38,032 bases of DNA from Vicinamibacteria bacterium (GCA_022821235.1 JAJEEA010000492.1:1-38032), one strand, 5' to 3'; positions 23,870-33,082 are shown, counted from the stretch's first letter. Numbers and translations: made by a program. The notes: generated by a model not told the origin, from the letters alone.

Positions 23870-24204
23870 CACGTGTCAGAGCAGTCGTCCGGCTGCAGGG
23901 GCTCGCGGCGACGGGGCAGGCTGACGAGCTGCGTGGTGATGTCGCCTCCCGACTCGCGGAAGTCCCACACCCACCCTTTGCCCATCGTCACCCCGAAGCG
24001 GAGACTCAGTTCCTCGACGGCGCTCCCGAACGGGTGGGTCCGCTATCAGCAGGAGCGACCCGCCGTCCCGCACCCAGTCGCGCACGGCGTCGGATTCCCG
24101 GTCGGTCAGGGCCGGGGTGCCGGAAGCCGGTCCGTCGGGAGGCAGGGCGTTCGCGACCACGAGAACGTCGACGCCTTCCAGGGCCTCCCGAGCGACCGGG
24201 CAAC
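23870..24204 (-). pseudogene. Frameshifted, truncated DUF4350-like gene remnant
   Basis: Read right to left, EALEGVDVLVVANALP (from about 24204), TDRESDAVRDWVRDGGSLLL and IAD form the conserved middle of a family in which a line such as LTDAEIAAVRAWVEAGGSLLLIAD is typical (DUF4350 or GATase-like). At about 24034-24042 the frame shifts by one base, and the continuation PFGSAVEELSLRFGVTMGKG is in the next frame, after which the match fades near 23900. Neither the N-terminus nor the C-terminus is present. The gene lies between the AAA/nuclease gene and the AbiEii pair, and has clearly decayed. Confidence 0.65.
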
Positions 24205-24213
24205 GTCATCTCG

Positions 24214-24501
24214 TCACAGGCGTCGGACGGGCAGGTCCGGCACCGGCTCCACGCCGAGCCGCGCATGCCAGTACGCCCACGACCGCCCATCGAAGATGCC
24301 CGGAAGACCCGGGCGCAGCGCCCGGCGCAACTGCTCGTCGGTGTAGTGCGCCCGAACCACCCGCAGATCGTCGACCGTGCCGTAGGTCATCGCGTAGCTC
24401 AGGAACAGGGCGGGCTCCGCCAACGCCTCCTCCGGCGTCTTGAACCACACCATCCGCCTCGCCACGCGGAGCAGCTCCCCCCGCGCACCGGGGCTCAGCA
24501 T
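24214..24501 (-). CDS. Conserved partner protein of AbiEii-type toxin
   Basis: A 95-residue protein. ATG 24501 overlaps the stop of the preceding gene in an ATGCTGA junction, so they are coupled. The sequence (MVWFKTPEEALAEPALFLSY, then AMTYGTVDDLRVV, LRRALRPGLPGIFDGRSWAYWHARLG) resembles a small uncharacterised family that often sits next to nucleotidyltransferase AbiEii-type genes. It lacks the winged-helix domain of AbiEi, so it is not the classical antitoxin; it may play that role in this version. The function is inferred from context. Confidence 0.65.
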   Translation of the reverse strand: MLSPGARGELLRVARRMVWFKTPEEALAEPALFLSYAMTYGTVDDLRVVRAHYTDEQLRRALRPGLPGIFDGRSWAYWHARLGVEPVPDLPVRRL

Positions 24502-25166
24502 GCCCGCTCCCCCGCGACACCGGCCAGAGCTTCGAAACGCGGCAGGCGCTCCAGATCGACGGCGGACGCCGCATCGAGGAGGCGCCGGCGCATGTCGCCG
24601 GGCAGCGTGGCGAGGTCGCCGTCGCCGAAGAAGCACAACGCCTTCACCGTCAGGAGCGGGTTGAAAGCCGCGCCGAAGACCGCGGCGGCGGCGCCCAGCG
24701 CATCGGCCAGCGGCACGGCCGCACGATGGAGAAGGGCATCGAGATCCACGTAGTCCTTCGCCGCGGCGCGCGCCTGCACCACCTCCGCCTTGGTCGCGGC
24801 CAGATCCAGCAGCGAAGCGATCGCCATGGCGGGCGCCGCCAGCGTCTCCGGATCCGCCACGCGGCGCAACGTCACGCCCCCGAAGAAGGAGACGCGCACC
24901 GGTCCGCCACGGTCGACCAGGCAGGTCAACGTGTCGGGGCTGCGCTGGAGGATCTCGGCTCCGGCGAGGTAGGGCACCTCTCGCAACAACCGCGTGGAGT
25001 CGACCCGGGCCGACGAGAAGAAATCGAAGTCCTCGGACTGCCGATGGCCGAGCCGGAGCGCCGGCGCGGTTCCGCCGTAGAGCACGAAGTGGCGCGGCGT
25101 GCCCTCCAGCTCGGGCCAGAGCTGCCGCTGCGCCGGCGGCAGCATGTCCACGCGCGGCTGAAGCAT
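24495..25166 (-). CDS. AbiEii/type IV toxin-like nucleotidyltransferase
   Basis: A 223-residue protein with the nucleotidyltransferase signature of the AbiEii family: FVLYGGTAPALRLGHR (27-42) and SEDFDFF (44-50), giving the catalytic GG...D-x-D set. The later VRVSFFGGV, LLDLAATKAEVVQARAAAKD and YVDLDALL are usual for this group. AbiEii toxins are GTP-binding nucleotidyltransferases that stop growth by modifying RNA and give phage abortive infection. ATG 25166 is used; ATG 25145 is possible. The family's usual length is near 250-300, so this is a short version. It is followed by the coupled partner gene and lies beside the CRISPR operon. Confidence 0.8.
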   Translation of the reverse strand: MLQPRVDMLPPAQRQLWPELEGTPRHFVLYGGTAPALRLGHRQSEDFDFFSSARVDSTRLLREVPYLAGAEILQRSPDTLTCLVDRGGPVRVSFFGGVTLRRVADPETLAAPAMAIASLLDLAATKAEVVQARAAAKDYVDLDALLHRAAVPLADALGAAAAVFGAAFNPLLTVKALCFFGDGDLATLPGDMRRRLLDAASAVDLERLPRFEALAGVAGERAC

Positions 25167-25328
25167 GGCGGCCCTCTAACCCCAGCTACGAACCACCCCT
25201 CCCCGCAACCGCCACCATCGTGAAAGGCCCTTCTCCCACCCTGCTGCCCCAAGCCCGACCGCGTCGTTGGGTCCGCGAGATTTCACGTCGGCATCTCGTA
25301 CCTGCACGCGTGGGCCCCCGTCACCAGC

Positions 25329-25937
25329 TCACCCCGCCGCTCCGGAATTCACGCCAACAAACAACCCGACGCCGAAGTGCGACGAATGGCCTAGCGCAAT
25401 CGGACCACGAACAGGAGCACTGAACACCAGCGACACGTGATACCCGCGTCTCTCGGTGTTCGTGGGGCCATCTCGATTACGTCGCGGTCTATGCACTCGA
25501 GTCCACTCGGCACCATGATCGTCCACCGTGATCATCAAACCGGCCGTATCGTATCTCTGCCGCCCGAGCTCGACTCGAAGTTGCTGTTCGGGCGATTCCC
25601 CCGCCCTCAATCGGCCCCTCCTGTCGTACACATGACGTGGTGGAACGTAGGGCGTCACGGTCTTCCAGCAGCTATACGCGCCGTCTCCGAAGCCGGCCGG
25701 AGCCGGGACCTGCGAATCGAGGGGTACTAGCCGCACCGTCCACGGATCTCGTGCACCCGCCCTGCCGAAGGAGAGCTGAAGCTCCTGTTCCGCCGCTCTC
25801 AGGATAGCGCGTTGTTCATCGTCCGAGAACGGCTGATCTCGCCAGACAAAGAAATCTCGCCGCCTTGCCTGTCTCGCGGTCGAAGAGAATACCGAATCTG
25901 GCATGGGGGTGTCGGTGCTCTCGTAGCGGTGACCCAT
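25329..25937 (-). CDS. csb2: Csb2 (Cas5-Cas6 fusion) C-terminal part, out of frame with N-terminal part
   Basis: This frame codes the Cas6-like half of Csb2 (GSU0054 family). From about 25866 down it reads DFFVWRDQPFSDDEQRAI, and ends with the family's glycine-rich crRNA-binding segment: GYHVSLVFSAPVRGPIALG and HSSHFGVGLF. The residues before DFFVW (MGHRYESTDTPMPDS and on) are a shadow of the N-terminal half, so a separate start at 25937 is probably not natural. Joining the two frames near 25855-25866 restores a normal Csb2 of about 500 residues. Either the gene is broken, a frameshift is used, or one base is wrong in the assembly. The Cas6 part would be the processing nuclease for the guide RNA. 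Confidence 0.7.
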   Translation of the reverse strand: MGHRYESTDTPMPDSVFSSTARQARRRDFFVWRDQPFSDDEQRAILRAAEQELQLSFGRAGARDPWTVRLVPLDSQVPAPAGFGDGAYSCWKTVTPYVPPRHVYDRRGRLRAGESPEQQLRVELGRQRYDTAGLMITVDDHGAEWTRVHRPRRNRDGPTNTERRGYHVSLVFSAPVRGPIALGHSSHFGVGLFVGVNSGAAG

Positions 25938-26898
25938 CAGCCTCTTTGCCCGTGAGAAGACGCGCTGCTTCGCGTCGGGCCGCGTCGGCCCGCCGCCAAC
26001 TGCCGCCGAGGAACTCGCGGATCACCCTTCCCCGGAACCGTTGCGTAAGACCAACGACCGCTTTCCGCGGCGGGCTAACTCGGGCACCGATGGCAAATTG
26101 GAGGACGCGCGGCGACCGCCGCATCCGCGGCGCAGAACGCGGTAGCCTGACCGGCGGTCTGACCGGACGCCTGGCGTGCAGCCAACACGCTCCGGGAGGT
26201 ACGGTGGAGTTCGCGACGGACGGATCGTCCGTAACGGCCTGCACCTGCTCCAGAGTCACCCCTGCGGTCGGCGCGAGCACCGGGACTGAACCTGACGAGG
26301 GCGCCTGCTCCAGTACGCAGTTCACATGCGCGCCCATCGGCAGTGTCTCGACACGCCGAATCTCAGTGATTGCCTCCGCACGCCCGAAATAGGTCATCCG
26401 CGCCAGAATGGCATCGAGCCAGTCGAGCGGGTCTTCCGACCATGCCTCGCCGTCCATGACCCACCATATTGCGCCGGTATCATCGGCCTTCGTCCCGGAG
26501 CTTCCGACAACCCGGAAATAGTCGCGTGTCAACGTGGACCTGTACGTCTTCTCGCCGGGGATGTTCACCGGTCGGCCTTTCACCTTCTTCGTTCGACTCG
26601 GCGGATCCCACTCGAACGTCGCCGGTTGGTACTGTCGCAGTCCCGGGCCCCGCCAACTGAACGCCGGCAAACACCAACCGACGGTACCTGTGCCGAATGC
26701 ACGGACCAACGATTCTCGCCATGCATGACACCAGACGCCGCGTTCCCGCTCGAACTGATGAGACCTCGCCACGATGGCACGCAGCAACCGCCACGGACTG
26801 GGCGGCCACTCTCCGTGGGGGTCCTCGAACGGAAAGGCCCGCCATGGATTCGCGTGGAATCGCCCGAGCGGAAACGTCTGCCGAAGAACTACGCGCAT
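25816..26898 (-). CDS. csb2: Csb2 (Cas5-Cas6 fusion) N-terminal Cas5-like part
   Basis: A 360-residue frame from ATG 26898, which has GGGAG about eight bases upstream and lies 13 bases after the csb1 stop. The start RQTFPLGRFHANPWRAFPFE and GEWPPSPWRLLRAIVA are the signature of the type I-G Cas5-type subunit, which caps the guide RNA 5' handle in the effector complex. Near the end, KEADGSPLREHRHPHARF is the conserved linker, after which the frame diverges (RFLCLARSAVLGR, stop), while homology resumes in the frame shifted by one base. The natural continuation would be LFDRETGKAAR joined to DFFVW. As it stands, this frame lacks the Cas6 half. Confidence 0.75.
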   Translation of the reverse strand: MRVVLRQTFPLGRFHANPWRAFPFEDPHGEWPPSPWRLLRAIVARSHQFERERGVWCHAWRESLVRAFGTGTVGWCLPAFSWRGPGLRQYQPATFEWDPPSRTKKVKGRPVNIPGEKTYRSTLTRDYFRVVGSSGTKADDTGAIWWVMDGEAWSEDPLDWLDAILARMTYFGRAEAITEIRRVETLPMGAHVNCVLEQAPSSGSVPVLAPTAGVTLEQVQAVTDDPSVANSTVPPGACWLHARRPVRPPVRLPRSAPRMRRSPRVLQFAIGARVSPPRKAVVGLTQRFRGRVIREFLGGSWRRADAARREAARLLTGKEADGSPLREHRHPHARFGILFDRETGKAARFLCLARSAVLGR

Positions 26899-26911
26899 TC
26901 GAACGCTCCCG

Positions 26912-28012
26912 TCAGTCTTCAGCGTCCTGTTCGTCGTCGCCGTCCGAATCCTCTTCCTGCTCATCGGCACCGGCGCGAAACAGTTCATCGGCCGGCCAAT
27001 AGACCTGCGTCACCGGCGGGCTGTCGATTCCGGCACGCTCGATGGCCGACCTGATGTCGATGGCAGGTGGACCGACAGGTTCCTCACCACCTCGCACGCG
27101 CAGTTCGTGGAGCTCAAGGTCGCAGTTGGTCCGGTACCGGAACGGTCCTCGCAGGAGCCGTTCGATCTTCCACAGCGCGAAAGCCAGAAGTAATTCCTTT
27201 TGGCGATCGCTCAAGCCGCGATCTCCCCGACCGAACGACCGCAGCAGCGCCAGGTCGACGACGAACGTGGCGACGATTTCACTGGCCGTCTCCTCGTCAA
27301 CGGAAAAGATCGGCTGCCCCGAGGACGTCTTCCCCAGCTTGTCGAACTTGACGCCGGAGCTGCGGATCCGGGAGGCGCCGAAAGCCTCGAGGTGCGCCGT
27401 CAGCATTCTCGGCAACTTGATCCCCATGGCAGGAAAGAGCACGCCGTGAACCAAGGAGCTGGGGTCGTAACGGAAGATCGTCTTGAAGACGGTCCACCAC
27501 TGCTCCGGCAACGGATGAGATTTCTTGCCGAGGGGCGCGATCCTGAACTCTTCGCGGAGTACATCTCCAAACTTCCGACCGCCCGGTTTCCCGTCCTCCA
27601 CGACCCTGCCATCGAGAAAATAGGTCGACGCCAGCCGATGTCCCTCCGAGAGCGTCGTGACGACGAGCTGCTTCGGCCCTTCACCGTCGGCCGAGACCTT
27701 CGGCCACCCTGCATCTGTCCGGCATTCGACGTACGGCATACCCGCAAGCTCACTCGCGAGCTCCAGGGAGTGTTCGCTCGCCAGACACACAGACTCCAGG
27801 TGATTCGCCATGCTCGCCGCGCTGTCCACGATGCAGACTTTCTGCACGTGGTGGTCAGGACGTGGCGCATCGTAGATGACGTGGCCGATCTCCGGAAAGC
27901 CCGCCGGTTGAAATCGATCCAGTCCCGAAGCCGGCCTGAGGCTCGCGTGGAGCGTCAGGCGAAGATTCGGGCCATTGAGTAGAGCAGACGGATCAAGCAC
28001 ACGGTCGGTCAC
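26912..28012 (-). CDS. csb1: Csb1 (Cas7-type backbone subunit, GSU0053 family), type I-G
   Basis: A 366-residue protein that forms the repeating backbone of the type I-G effector along the guide RNA. The opening LRLTLHASLRPASGLDRFQP, then AGFPEIGHVIYDAP and VCIVDSAASMANHLE are the hallmark of the family. The acidic tail (EQEEDSDGDDEQDAED) is unusual and probably disordered. The GTG start at 28012 follows GAGGGAGAG by about seven bases; the csx17 stop is 13 bases upstream. No frame damage is seen. Confidence 0.9.
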   Translation of the reverse strand: MTDRVLDPSALLNGPNLRLTLHASLRPASGLDRFQPAGFPEIGHVIYDAPRPDHHVQKVCIVDSAASMANHLESVCLASEHSLELASELAGMPYVECRTDAGWPKVSADGEGPKQLVVTTLSEGHRLASTYFLDGRVVEDGKPGGRKFGDVLREEFRIAPLGKKSHPLPEQWWTVFKTIFRYDPSSLVHGVLFPAMGIKLPRMLTAHLEAFGASRIRSSGVKFDKLGKTSSGQPIFSVDEETASEIVATFVVDLALLRSFGRGDRGLSDRQKELLLAFALWKIERLLRGPFRYRTNCDLELHELRVRGGEEPVGPPAIDIRSAIERAGIDSPPVTQVYWPADELFRAGADEQEEDSDGDDEQDAED

Positions 28013-28024
28013 AGGTACTCTCCC

Positions 28025-30130
28025 TCATCGTTCCCCGGGTTGGGTCGGGGCGCGCCAACACCGGAAAGCGGCAAGAACTCGTTCATCACGAGCGGGGATG
28101 GTCAACGCGGCAAGCAGCCGGTGCGGATCAGGCCCATCAGGAAACGCATCGAAATCCGCCAGTGCCACGCCCGCGGAGCTGTATGCCGCAATGGCCGCCT
28201 CCGCCGCGGCCGCCAAGTCGCCGTGCCGCAGCATCGCGACGACGCGGCCAAGTTGAGCGCAAGTCGATGCGCCGTCGACCCGAATGCCGTTCTCGTGAAG
28301 GACCTGGAGGAACAGCCGACCGTCCGCGAGCGGGCGCAACAGCACGTAGAGCGCCAGCGCGCCGTCAACCGCAGGCCGAGGGCTACCAAAACCACGCTGC
28401 AGCTCCGCGACCGACTCGCGGTTCGCCCTGCCTCCCCAGTCGAAGACGCAGAGGCGGTCCAGCCACAGGGCCAGTCGCTCTTCGTCCACATCGCCCGCCA
28501 ACCAGGCATGCACTTCGTCCAGGTCCACCCGGATCGCCGCCCCGAACGGCGGCGGCGAACTCCCGTGTCCCAGTGCCTCCATGACACGCCGGTCTGCGAC
28601 CGCACACAGATTCTCGGTTAACCCGGCATCGCTCCAGACACGGCGAGCGGGCGGAGACTCCGCGAACTTCCAGGGCGAGCTGGCCATCCGCCTCACCACC
28701 CCGAAGCGGTACGCGATGAGCGGCGGGGAACCCCGTGTTTCCGCCAGCGAGGAAATCGCCAGCGCCAAACGGCACTCCCGATCAGGCGGATCCTCCCCGA
28801 ACAAGCCCACCGCCCACTCGCCCGGCAGCGATCGGAATCGCACGCCGTGGCCCCGAAACCGCCCATTCCGACCGACCTTGACGAGCGCCTCGAGCACCTC
28901 GTCCACCAGCGCCCAAGCCTGTTCGCCCCGGCCTCCACCCTGTTCCGCGGCCGCGAAGTCGACCAGCGCCTGTTCGAGCGGCCCACGCAAACCGGAGAAT
29001 CTCCATCGCTGCCCGACCTTCCGGTCCTCCGGAAGCGCATCGCGAAACGCCACGATCGTCCGAATCGCTCTGGTGCCGGCGCCGTCCAGGTTCGTCTTCG
29101 GAACGGGAACGACAGTCGCCAGCCGGGACTCGAACGTCTGAGCACTGGTCGTGTGCAGAAGGAGGAATCGTCTGAACTCCGCTACGCCCGCATCTACACC
29201 ACGACTCACTACTCCAGCGGCGAACACAGCAGAGGACGTGGCGCCCTTCCCGCCGAGCTCCGTTCTTCCTCGCACGAACAACGCCCGCAGCTCCGGCTCC
29301 GTCATCGGCCGGTCCCAGATCGGCGTCCAGACTTCTGCCTCGACACTGCCGGCCTCTCTCTCCGACTTCGGCGGCATTGCCGTCGTCACGAACGGAAAGG
29401 CACCCTTGGGTTGCCGGCGACTGCCGAGCTGCCGAGATGGACTGCCCGCAAAGTAGGGCACGCCCTCGCACGCCAGCGCCATCGCCCAGGGCGATATTTC
29501 CCCCTCGCGATATGGTCGCTTCTTGCCACCCGGCGAGCTCGGATTGCCGTGGTTGTAAATCTTGTTGGCAGCGCCGAACCATGATCCCGCCTGGAAGGAA
29601 CCGAGGCACGTACAGGCCCCGCCGGAAAGAAACGCTTCAAGATCGTCGTGGAGCACGTCTCGGCTCCACTTTCGCGGCGGTTTTTCGATTGCCTGGACAG
29701 CCTCCTTCCAACCCCTTGCGAAATCTCGCTTCCCGGCGTTGCCGCCTGTACCGAGCAGAGGATTCATCCTCACCCGGCCGTCAAGCGCTAGGTGCGCGTC
29801 GAACGCGCGCAGTGATCGTTCCTCCGCCTCCAAGCCACGCCAGCGCGCCGCCTCTTTCGACGTCTTCTTCGCCACATCCGCCTTCTTGGCCTGATCCCAC
29901 GGCCTGTCGTATCGGGTCCAGGCGTTTCTCGCACCGACCCCGCTGACGAACCCAACGACCTGTTCCTGCGTAGCGGGACCGCCAACCAGGCAGAAACAGG
30001 CGTTCCGCCAGACCGCCCGGACACCGGGCCACCGCCGGGCAGCCAGCGAGAACAACCCAAGCGCTGCGAGGTAGGCGCCAAGCGAATCCGCGTGCAGCCC
30101 GTTGAACGCTACGACAGGGAGCCCCTTCAC
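28025..30130 (-). CDS. csx17: Csx17 (Cas8-type large subunit), type I-G
   Basis: A 701-residue protein, the usual size of Csx17, the large subunit that recognises the PAM in type I-G. The GTG at 30130 is selected because family homology starts right there (KGLPVVAFNGLHADSLGAYL, then AALGLFSLAARRW) and it begins four bases after the cas3 stop; the longer frame to 30604 runs antisense-like over the cas3 end. Other conserved-looking parts are RMNPLLGTGGNAGKRDFARG and GSFQAGSWFGAANKIYNHG. The ribosome site (GGATGGA) is weak, so translation may depend on coupling with cas3. The following csb1 gene begins 13 bases on. Confidence 0.87.
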   Translation of the reverse strand: MKGLPVVAFNGLHADSLGAYLAALGLFSLAARRWPGVRAVWRNACFCLVGGPATQEQVVGFVSGVGARNAWTRYDRPWDQAKKADVAKKTSKEAARWRGLEAEERSLRAFDAHLALDGRVRMNPLLGTGGNAGKRDFARGWKEAVQAIEKPPRKWSRDVLHDDLEAFLSGGACTCLGSFQAGSWFGAANKIYNHGNPSSPGGKKRPYREGEISPWAMALACEGVPYFAGSPSRQLGSRRQPKGAFPFVTTAMPPKSEREAGSVEAEVWTPIWDRPMTEPELRALFVRGRTELGGKGATSSAVFAAGVVSRGVDAGVAEFRRFLLLHTTSAQTFESRLATVVPVPKTNLDGAGTRAIRTIVAFRDALPEDRKVGQRWRFSGLRGPLEQALVDFAAAEQGGGRGEQAWALVDEVLEALVKVGRNGRFRGHGVRFRSLPGEWAVGLFGEDPPDRECRLALAISSLAETRGSPPLIAYRFGVVRRMASSPWKFAESPPARRVWSDAGLTENLCAVADRRVMEALGHGSSPPPFGAAIRVDLDEVHAWLAGDVDEERLALWLDRLCVFDWGGRANRESVAELQRGFGSPRPAVDGALALYVLLRPLADGRLFLQVLHENGIRVDGASTCAQLGRVVAMLRHGDLAAAAEAAIAAYSSAGVALADFDAFPDGPDPHRLLAALTIPARDERVLAAFRCWRAPTQPGER

Positions 30131-30134
30131 GAGT

Positions 30135-32948
30135 CTATTCCATCCGACTGACGGGTGTGCCGGGTGCCTCGCTGGCCCGCTCATCAGCGCAGCGCACCAG
30201 GGTCTCGAGATAGGCAAGCGCGAAGGGTCCGAGATTGCGCGGTTCGCCGTCCGGCACGGCGCCGCTGACGCCCGGCGCCGCATTCGACTCCCACGCGCCA
30301 AGCAGATCCGCAACGAGTCCGGTCCAGCCGGGCGCTTCAAGGATGAACTCCGAGCCGTCTTCCGAAAAGCGGCCCGACGCTCCGTCGACTGCGCACGCGA
30401 AATCCAGGGGCATTTCCCTCCACGGCAGCGCGACCGTGGTCCTCGGTATGCCGCACACGTCCTCGCCACCGTCGCTTCGGGACGTGAGAACGGTCCGCAC
30501 CTTGCCGTGGTGCGCAGCGCAGAGATAGATCGACAGCGCGGGGAAGCCCCTGTGTTCCATTCGATAGTAGCTGTACCAGAGCGCCAACGCCGTAGCCGCC
30601 TCATGGCGAAGACCGGGACGCAAAGGAACGTTCCACACTCGCACTACACGCGGCAGGGCGCGGATGCGTTCGAGAACTTCACGAGGCACCTTGGACTCCG
30701 TGTGCCACGTGAACGTGACTTCGCCGGTCGCGACGGCCGGTTCCTGCAACTCGGCTCTACCGTAGCGCACGCCGCTGGTTCGAAGAACGGTCTCGGCCTC
30801 CGACGCTGCCGTAGAGACGTCTGCGATGATCGCGAGCTGGTACGGCGCCTTGGCCCACACGCCACCCCCTCTCGCGGGCGGCTTGGGCAGTGCGCCCTGC
30901 CATTGCGGCACCGACTTGCCGATATCGTGTTCCGATGATGCGTGAATGACCGCCGAGCCGACAGCGCGATCCAGGCTCAGGGCCTGGACGATTCGAGTTG
31001 CCTCCCGTGTAGTGTCCCTCAGGTGGTCTGTCAGCGTGACCCAGGCTCCGCCTTCGCTGTACCGGTCATCCGCGAACCTCTCGTGCGGTTCGCCGGGCGA
31101 CGACGCATCATCCAGTCTGTCGGACCTGCTACCCGTCCAGCCCAGTTCACGGGAGTATCCCCCATCGTCACGGCGCAGCATCAACAACATGCCAGGGCGG
31201 ATATCCCTCGCGGGAACCGAGCCCCATGCCTCGCGCTTGTCGTCCCACGTCCACGCCCGTCGCTTCTCCAGAAACGCTCTCAGCGTGCCGGCCGCGACGG
31301 CGCATCCCTCGTCGCGCACAAAGGCTGGACCGACGAGGTCTTCGGAGCGCCGCAACTCGGCCTCCGAACGCCACTCGCGCCAGAACACGGTCACGTCCGC
31401 GTTCTCGTCCTGGCTCCGGATGAACGGACTCACATCGGTGAAACCGCCAAAGACATCCGGCTCGGTCGAAAAGAGCCCGTGCACATCGATGGCCCTCGGA
31501 CATGGTTCAGGCGCGGGAGCAAGCGCCTTCTCGACCAACCCCCTGGTTGCCTTGCTTGCGTTCAGACTCGCCAAGGCATCCCTTGCGGACACCGTGTCGT
31601 CGGACTCGCACGCGGCGACCAGCGCGTCGACGAGCCCGCGTCCGAGCCTCACGGATTCGGCTTCATAGGGACCGATGAACCTCTCGTTCCGCTTCGGCTT
31701 CTCCGGCCCTTCCCAGAAACGGGCACGTGCGTCTTCGTTCAGTCGTCCGTCTCGATTCAAGCGCCCAAGGCGTTGAATCAACGATGGCCAGGGAGCGATT
31801 TCCGACCACAGTCGCCGCGCCGATACGTCGACGCCGGCCTCGACCACTTGCGTGGACACGCAAATGAGCCCCGGAACCGAGACGGACCGGTCCGTCTCGG
31901 CGCGTTTGCGCGCCTCCTCGAAAGCGAGGAGCTTGCCCTGACTCTCCTTTCGGTCTCCAGCACGAAAACGCGATGTCAGAAGAACGACATCAGAGCCGCC
32001 GGTCCAAGCGTCTCTGATGGCCGCGTATACTCGTTGCGCGACCGAAACGGTGTTGCAGACGACGAGGCTCAAGCTCGTTTCCTGGTGCTCTTCGGTGACC
32101 GCTTCGGCCAGCGCCCGTGTGAATGCCGGCAATCTGTCGCGGGGCAGGTTATTTTGTGCACCCGCCTTTCGCTTCGAGTCCGGCTTCCAGAGCTTGCACG
32201 GACGACGAGCCCGAAGAACCTCATGAGCCTGATCGCGCCCTTCCAGGCGCACGAGCTTCGGTGCGGACAGATTCGCGTTCCTGCGGTCGAGCGTCTCGAG
32301 AAACGTCGGACGAATCGTGGCGCTCATCCACCACGTCAAGCAGGGTTTCAGGACCCGGAATCGGTCATTCCTCATCCAGTCCAGTTGCGCCGATGTCCAG
32401 AGTCCCGGTCCCATCAACTGCACTTCGTCCATGACCCACAGGCAGTCGTTGTTCAGCAGCCCGAAGTGCATCGGCCAGCGATACCGGCTCATCCCGTAAC
32501 CCCGGTTGAGGGCTCGGGAAAGGAGCATGTCCTGCGTGCCTACGAGCACGGCGTTCTGCGCTGCTTGCGTATCCCACCCGCCGGCATCTTCGCCCCCCAT
32601 GATCACGTGGAGGCCGACTTCATCCGAGAGGCCGAGATTCCTGATCCACTGGTTCGTATTACGAAAGGTCTGGTCGACGAGTGTGCGCATGGGGAGACAG
32701 TACACGAGTCGCCGCGGCCAGTCTCGGCGACGCTTCGAGACGCGGTTCCAGAGCCACGCCAACACGACGGCGGCGGTCTTCCCGAACCCTGTGGGAACGT
32801 CGACGAGCATCGACTCGCACGCGCTACCGGCACGCTGCCAGTCATCGTCGCCACGTGCAAGGCGCTCGCCGCAGGCGAGCCGTGCTTGGTACTCGTGTGG
32901 GCGGAACCCCGTTGCTTTCGCAAACAGGTGGTCGAACCGGTCGGCCAA
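30135..32948 (-). CDS. cas3: Cas3 helicase-nuclease with C-terminal HD domain, type I-G
   Basis: A 937-residue protein that unwinds and degrades target DNA for the effector. Helicase motifs: Walker A PTGFGKTA (52-59), DEVQ (174-177), SAT (209-211), STQVVEAGVD (365-374), and QRLGRLNR (392-399). The HD nuclease is at the C-terminus, as known for type I-G, with TDHLRD (about 640), HDIGK (674-678), LRHE (780-783) and AAHHGK (811-816). All are intact. The start is TTG 32948; no ATG or GTG is in frame before the upstream stop, and ADRFDHLFAKATGFRPHEYQ matches the family N-terminus. It is the first gene of the operon. Base composition is less GC-rich than in the flanking genes. Confidence 0.93.
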   Translation of the reverse strand: MADRFDHLFAKATGFRPHEYQARLACGERLARGDDDWQRAGSACESMLVDVPTGFGKTAAVVLAWLWNRVSKRRRDWPRRLVYCLPMRTLVDQTFRNTNQWIRNLGLSDEVGLHVIMGGEDAGGWDTQAAQNAVLVGTQDMLLSRALNRGYGMSRYRWPMHFGLLNNDCLWVMDEVQLMGPGLWTSAQLDWMRNDRFRVLKPCLTWWMSATIRPTFLETLDRRNANLSAPKLVRLEGRDQAHEVLRARRPCKLWKPDSKRKAGAQNNLPRDRLPAFTRALAEAVTEEHQETSLSLVVCNTVSVAQRVYAAIRDAWTGGSDVVLLTSRFRAGDRKESQGKLLAFEEARKRAETDRSVSVPGLICVSTQVVEAGVDVSARRLWSEIAPWPSLIQRLGRLNRDGRLNEDARARFWEGPEKPKRNERFIGPYEAESVRLGRGLVDALVAACESDDTVSARDALASLNASKATRGLVEKALAPAPEPCPRAIDVHGLFSTEPDVFGGFTDVSPFIRSQDENADVTVFWREWRSEAELRRSEDLVGPAFVRDEGCAVAAGTLRAFLEKRRAWTWDDKREAWGSVPARDIRPGMLLMLRRDDGGYSRELGWTGSRSDRLDDASSPGEPHERFADDRYSEGGAWVTLTDHLRDTTREATRIVQALSLDRAVGSAVIHASSEHDIGKSVPQWQGALPKPPARGGGVWAKAPYQLAIIADVSTAASEAETVLRTSGVRYGRAELQEPAVATGEVTFTWHTESKVPREVLERIRALPRVVRVWNVPLRPGLRHEAATALALWYSYYRMEHRGFPALSIYLCAAHHGKVRTVLTSRSDGGEDVCGIPRTTVALPWREMPLDFACAVDGASGRFSEDGSEFILEAPGWTGLVADLLGAWESNAAPGVSGAVPDGEPRNLGPFALAYLETLVRCADERASEAPGTPVSRME

Positions 32949-33082
32949 GATCTGATCCCGTTGACTCCGCGGTGACGATGACGGTTCCCACGGCCCGTTC
33001 AGGGCGGCTCACTCTGCTTGTCGGAGCCCGTTCGTCATCAGCGTGTCACCCTCGTACTTGACGCAGCGTCCGCCCTTCGGCG

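Noticed and set aside
25167-25328. CRISPR array or leader after csb2
   Set aside because: I looked for regularly spaced repeats and saw none in this 160-base gap, nor in 32949-33126.
28025-30604. Longer Csx17 start overlapping cas3 by 470 bases
   Set aside because: The extra residues are an out-of-frame shadow of cas3; homology begins at GTG 30130, four bases after the cas3 stop.
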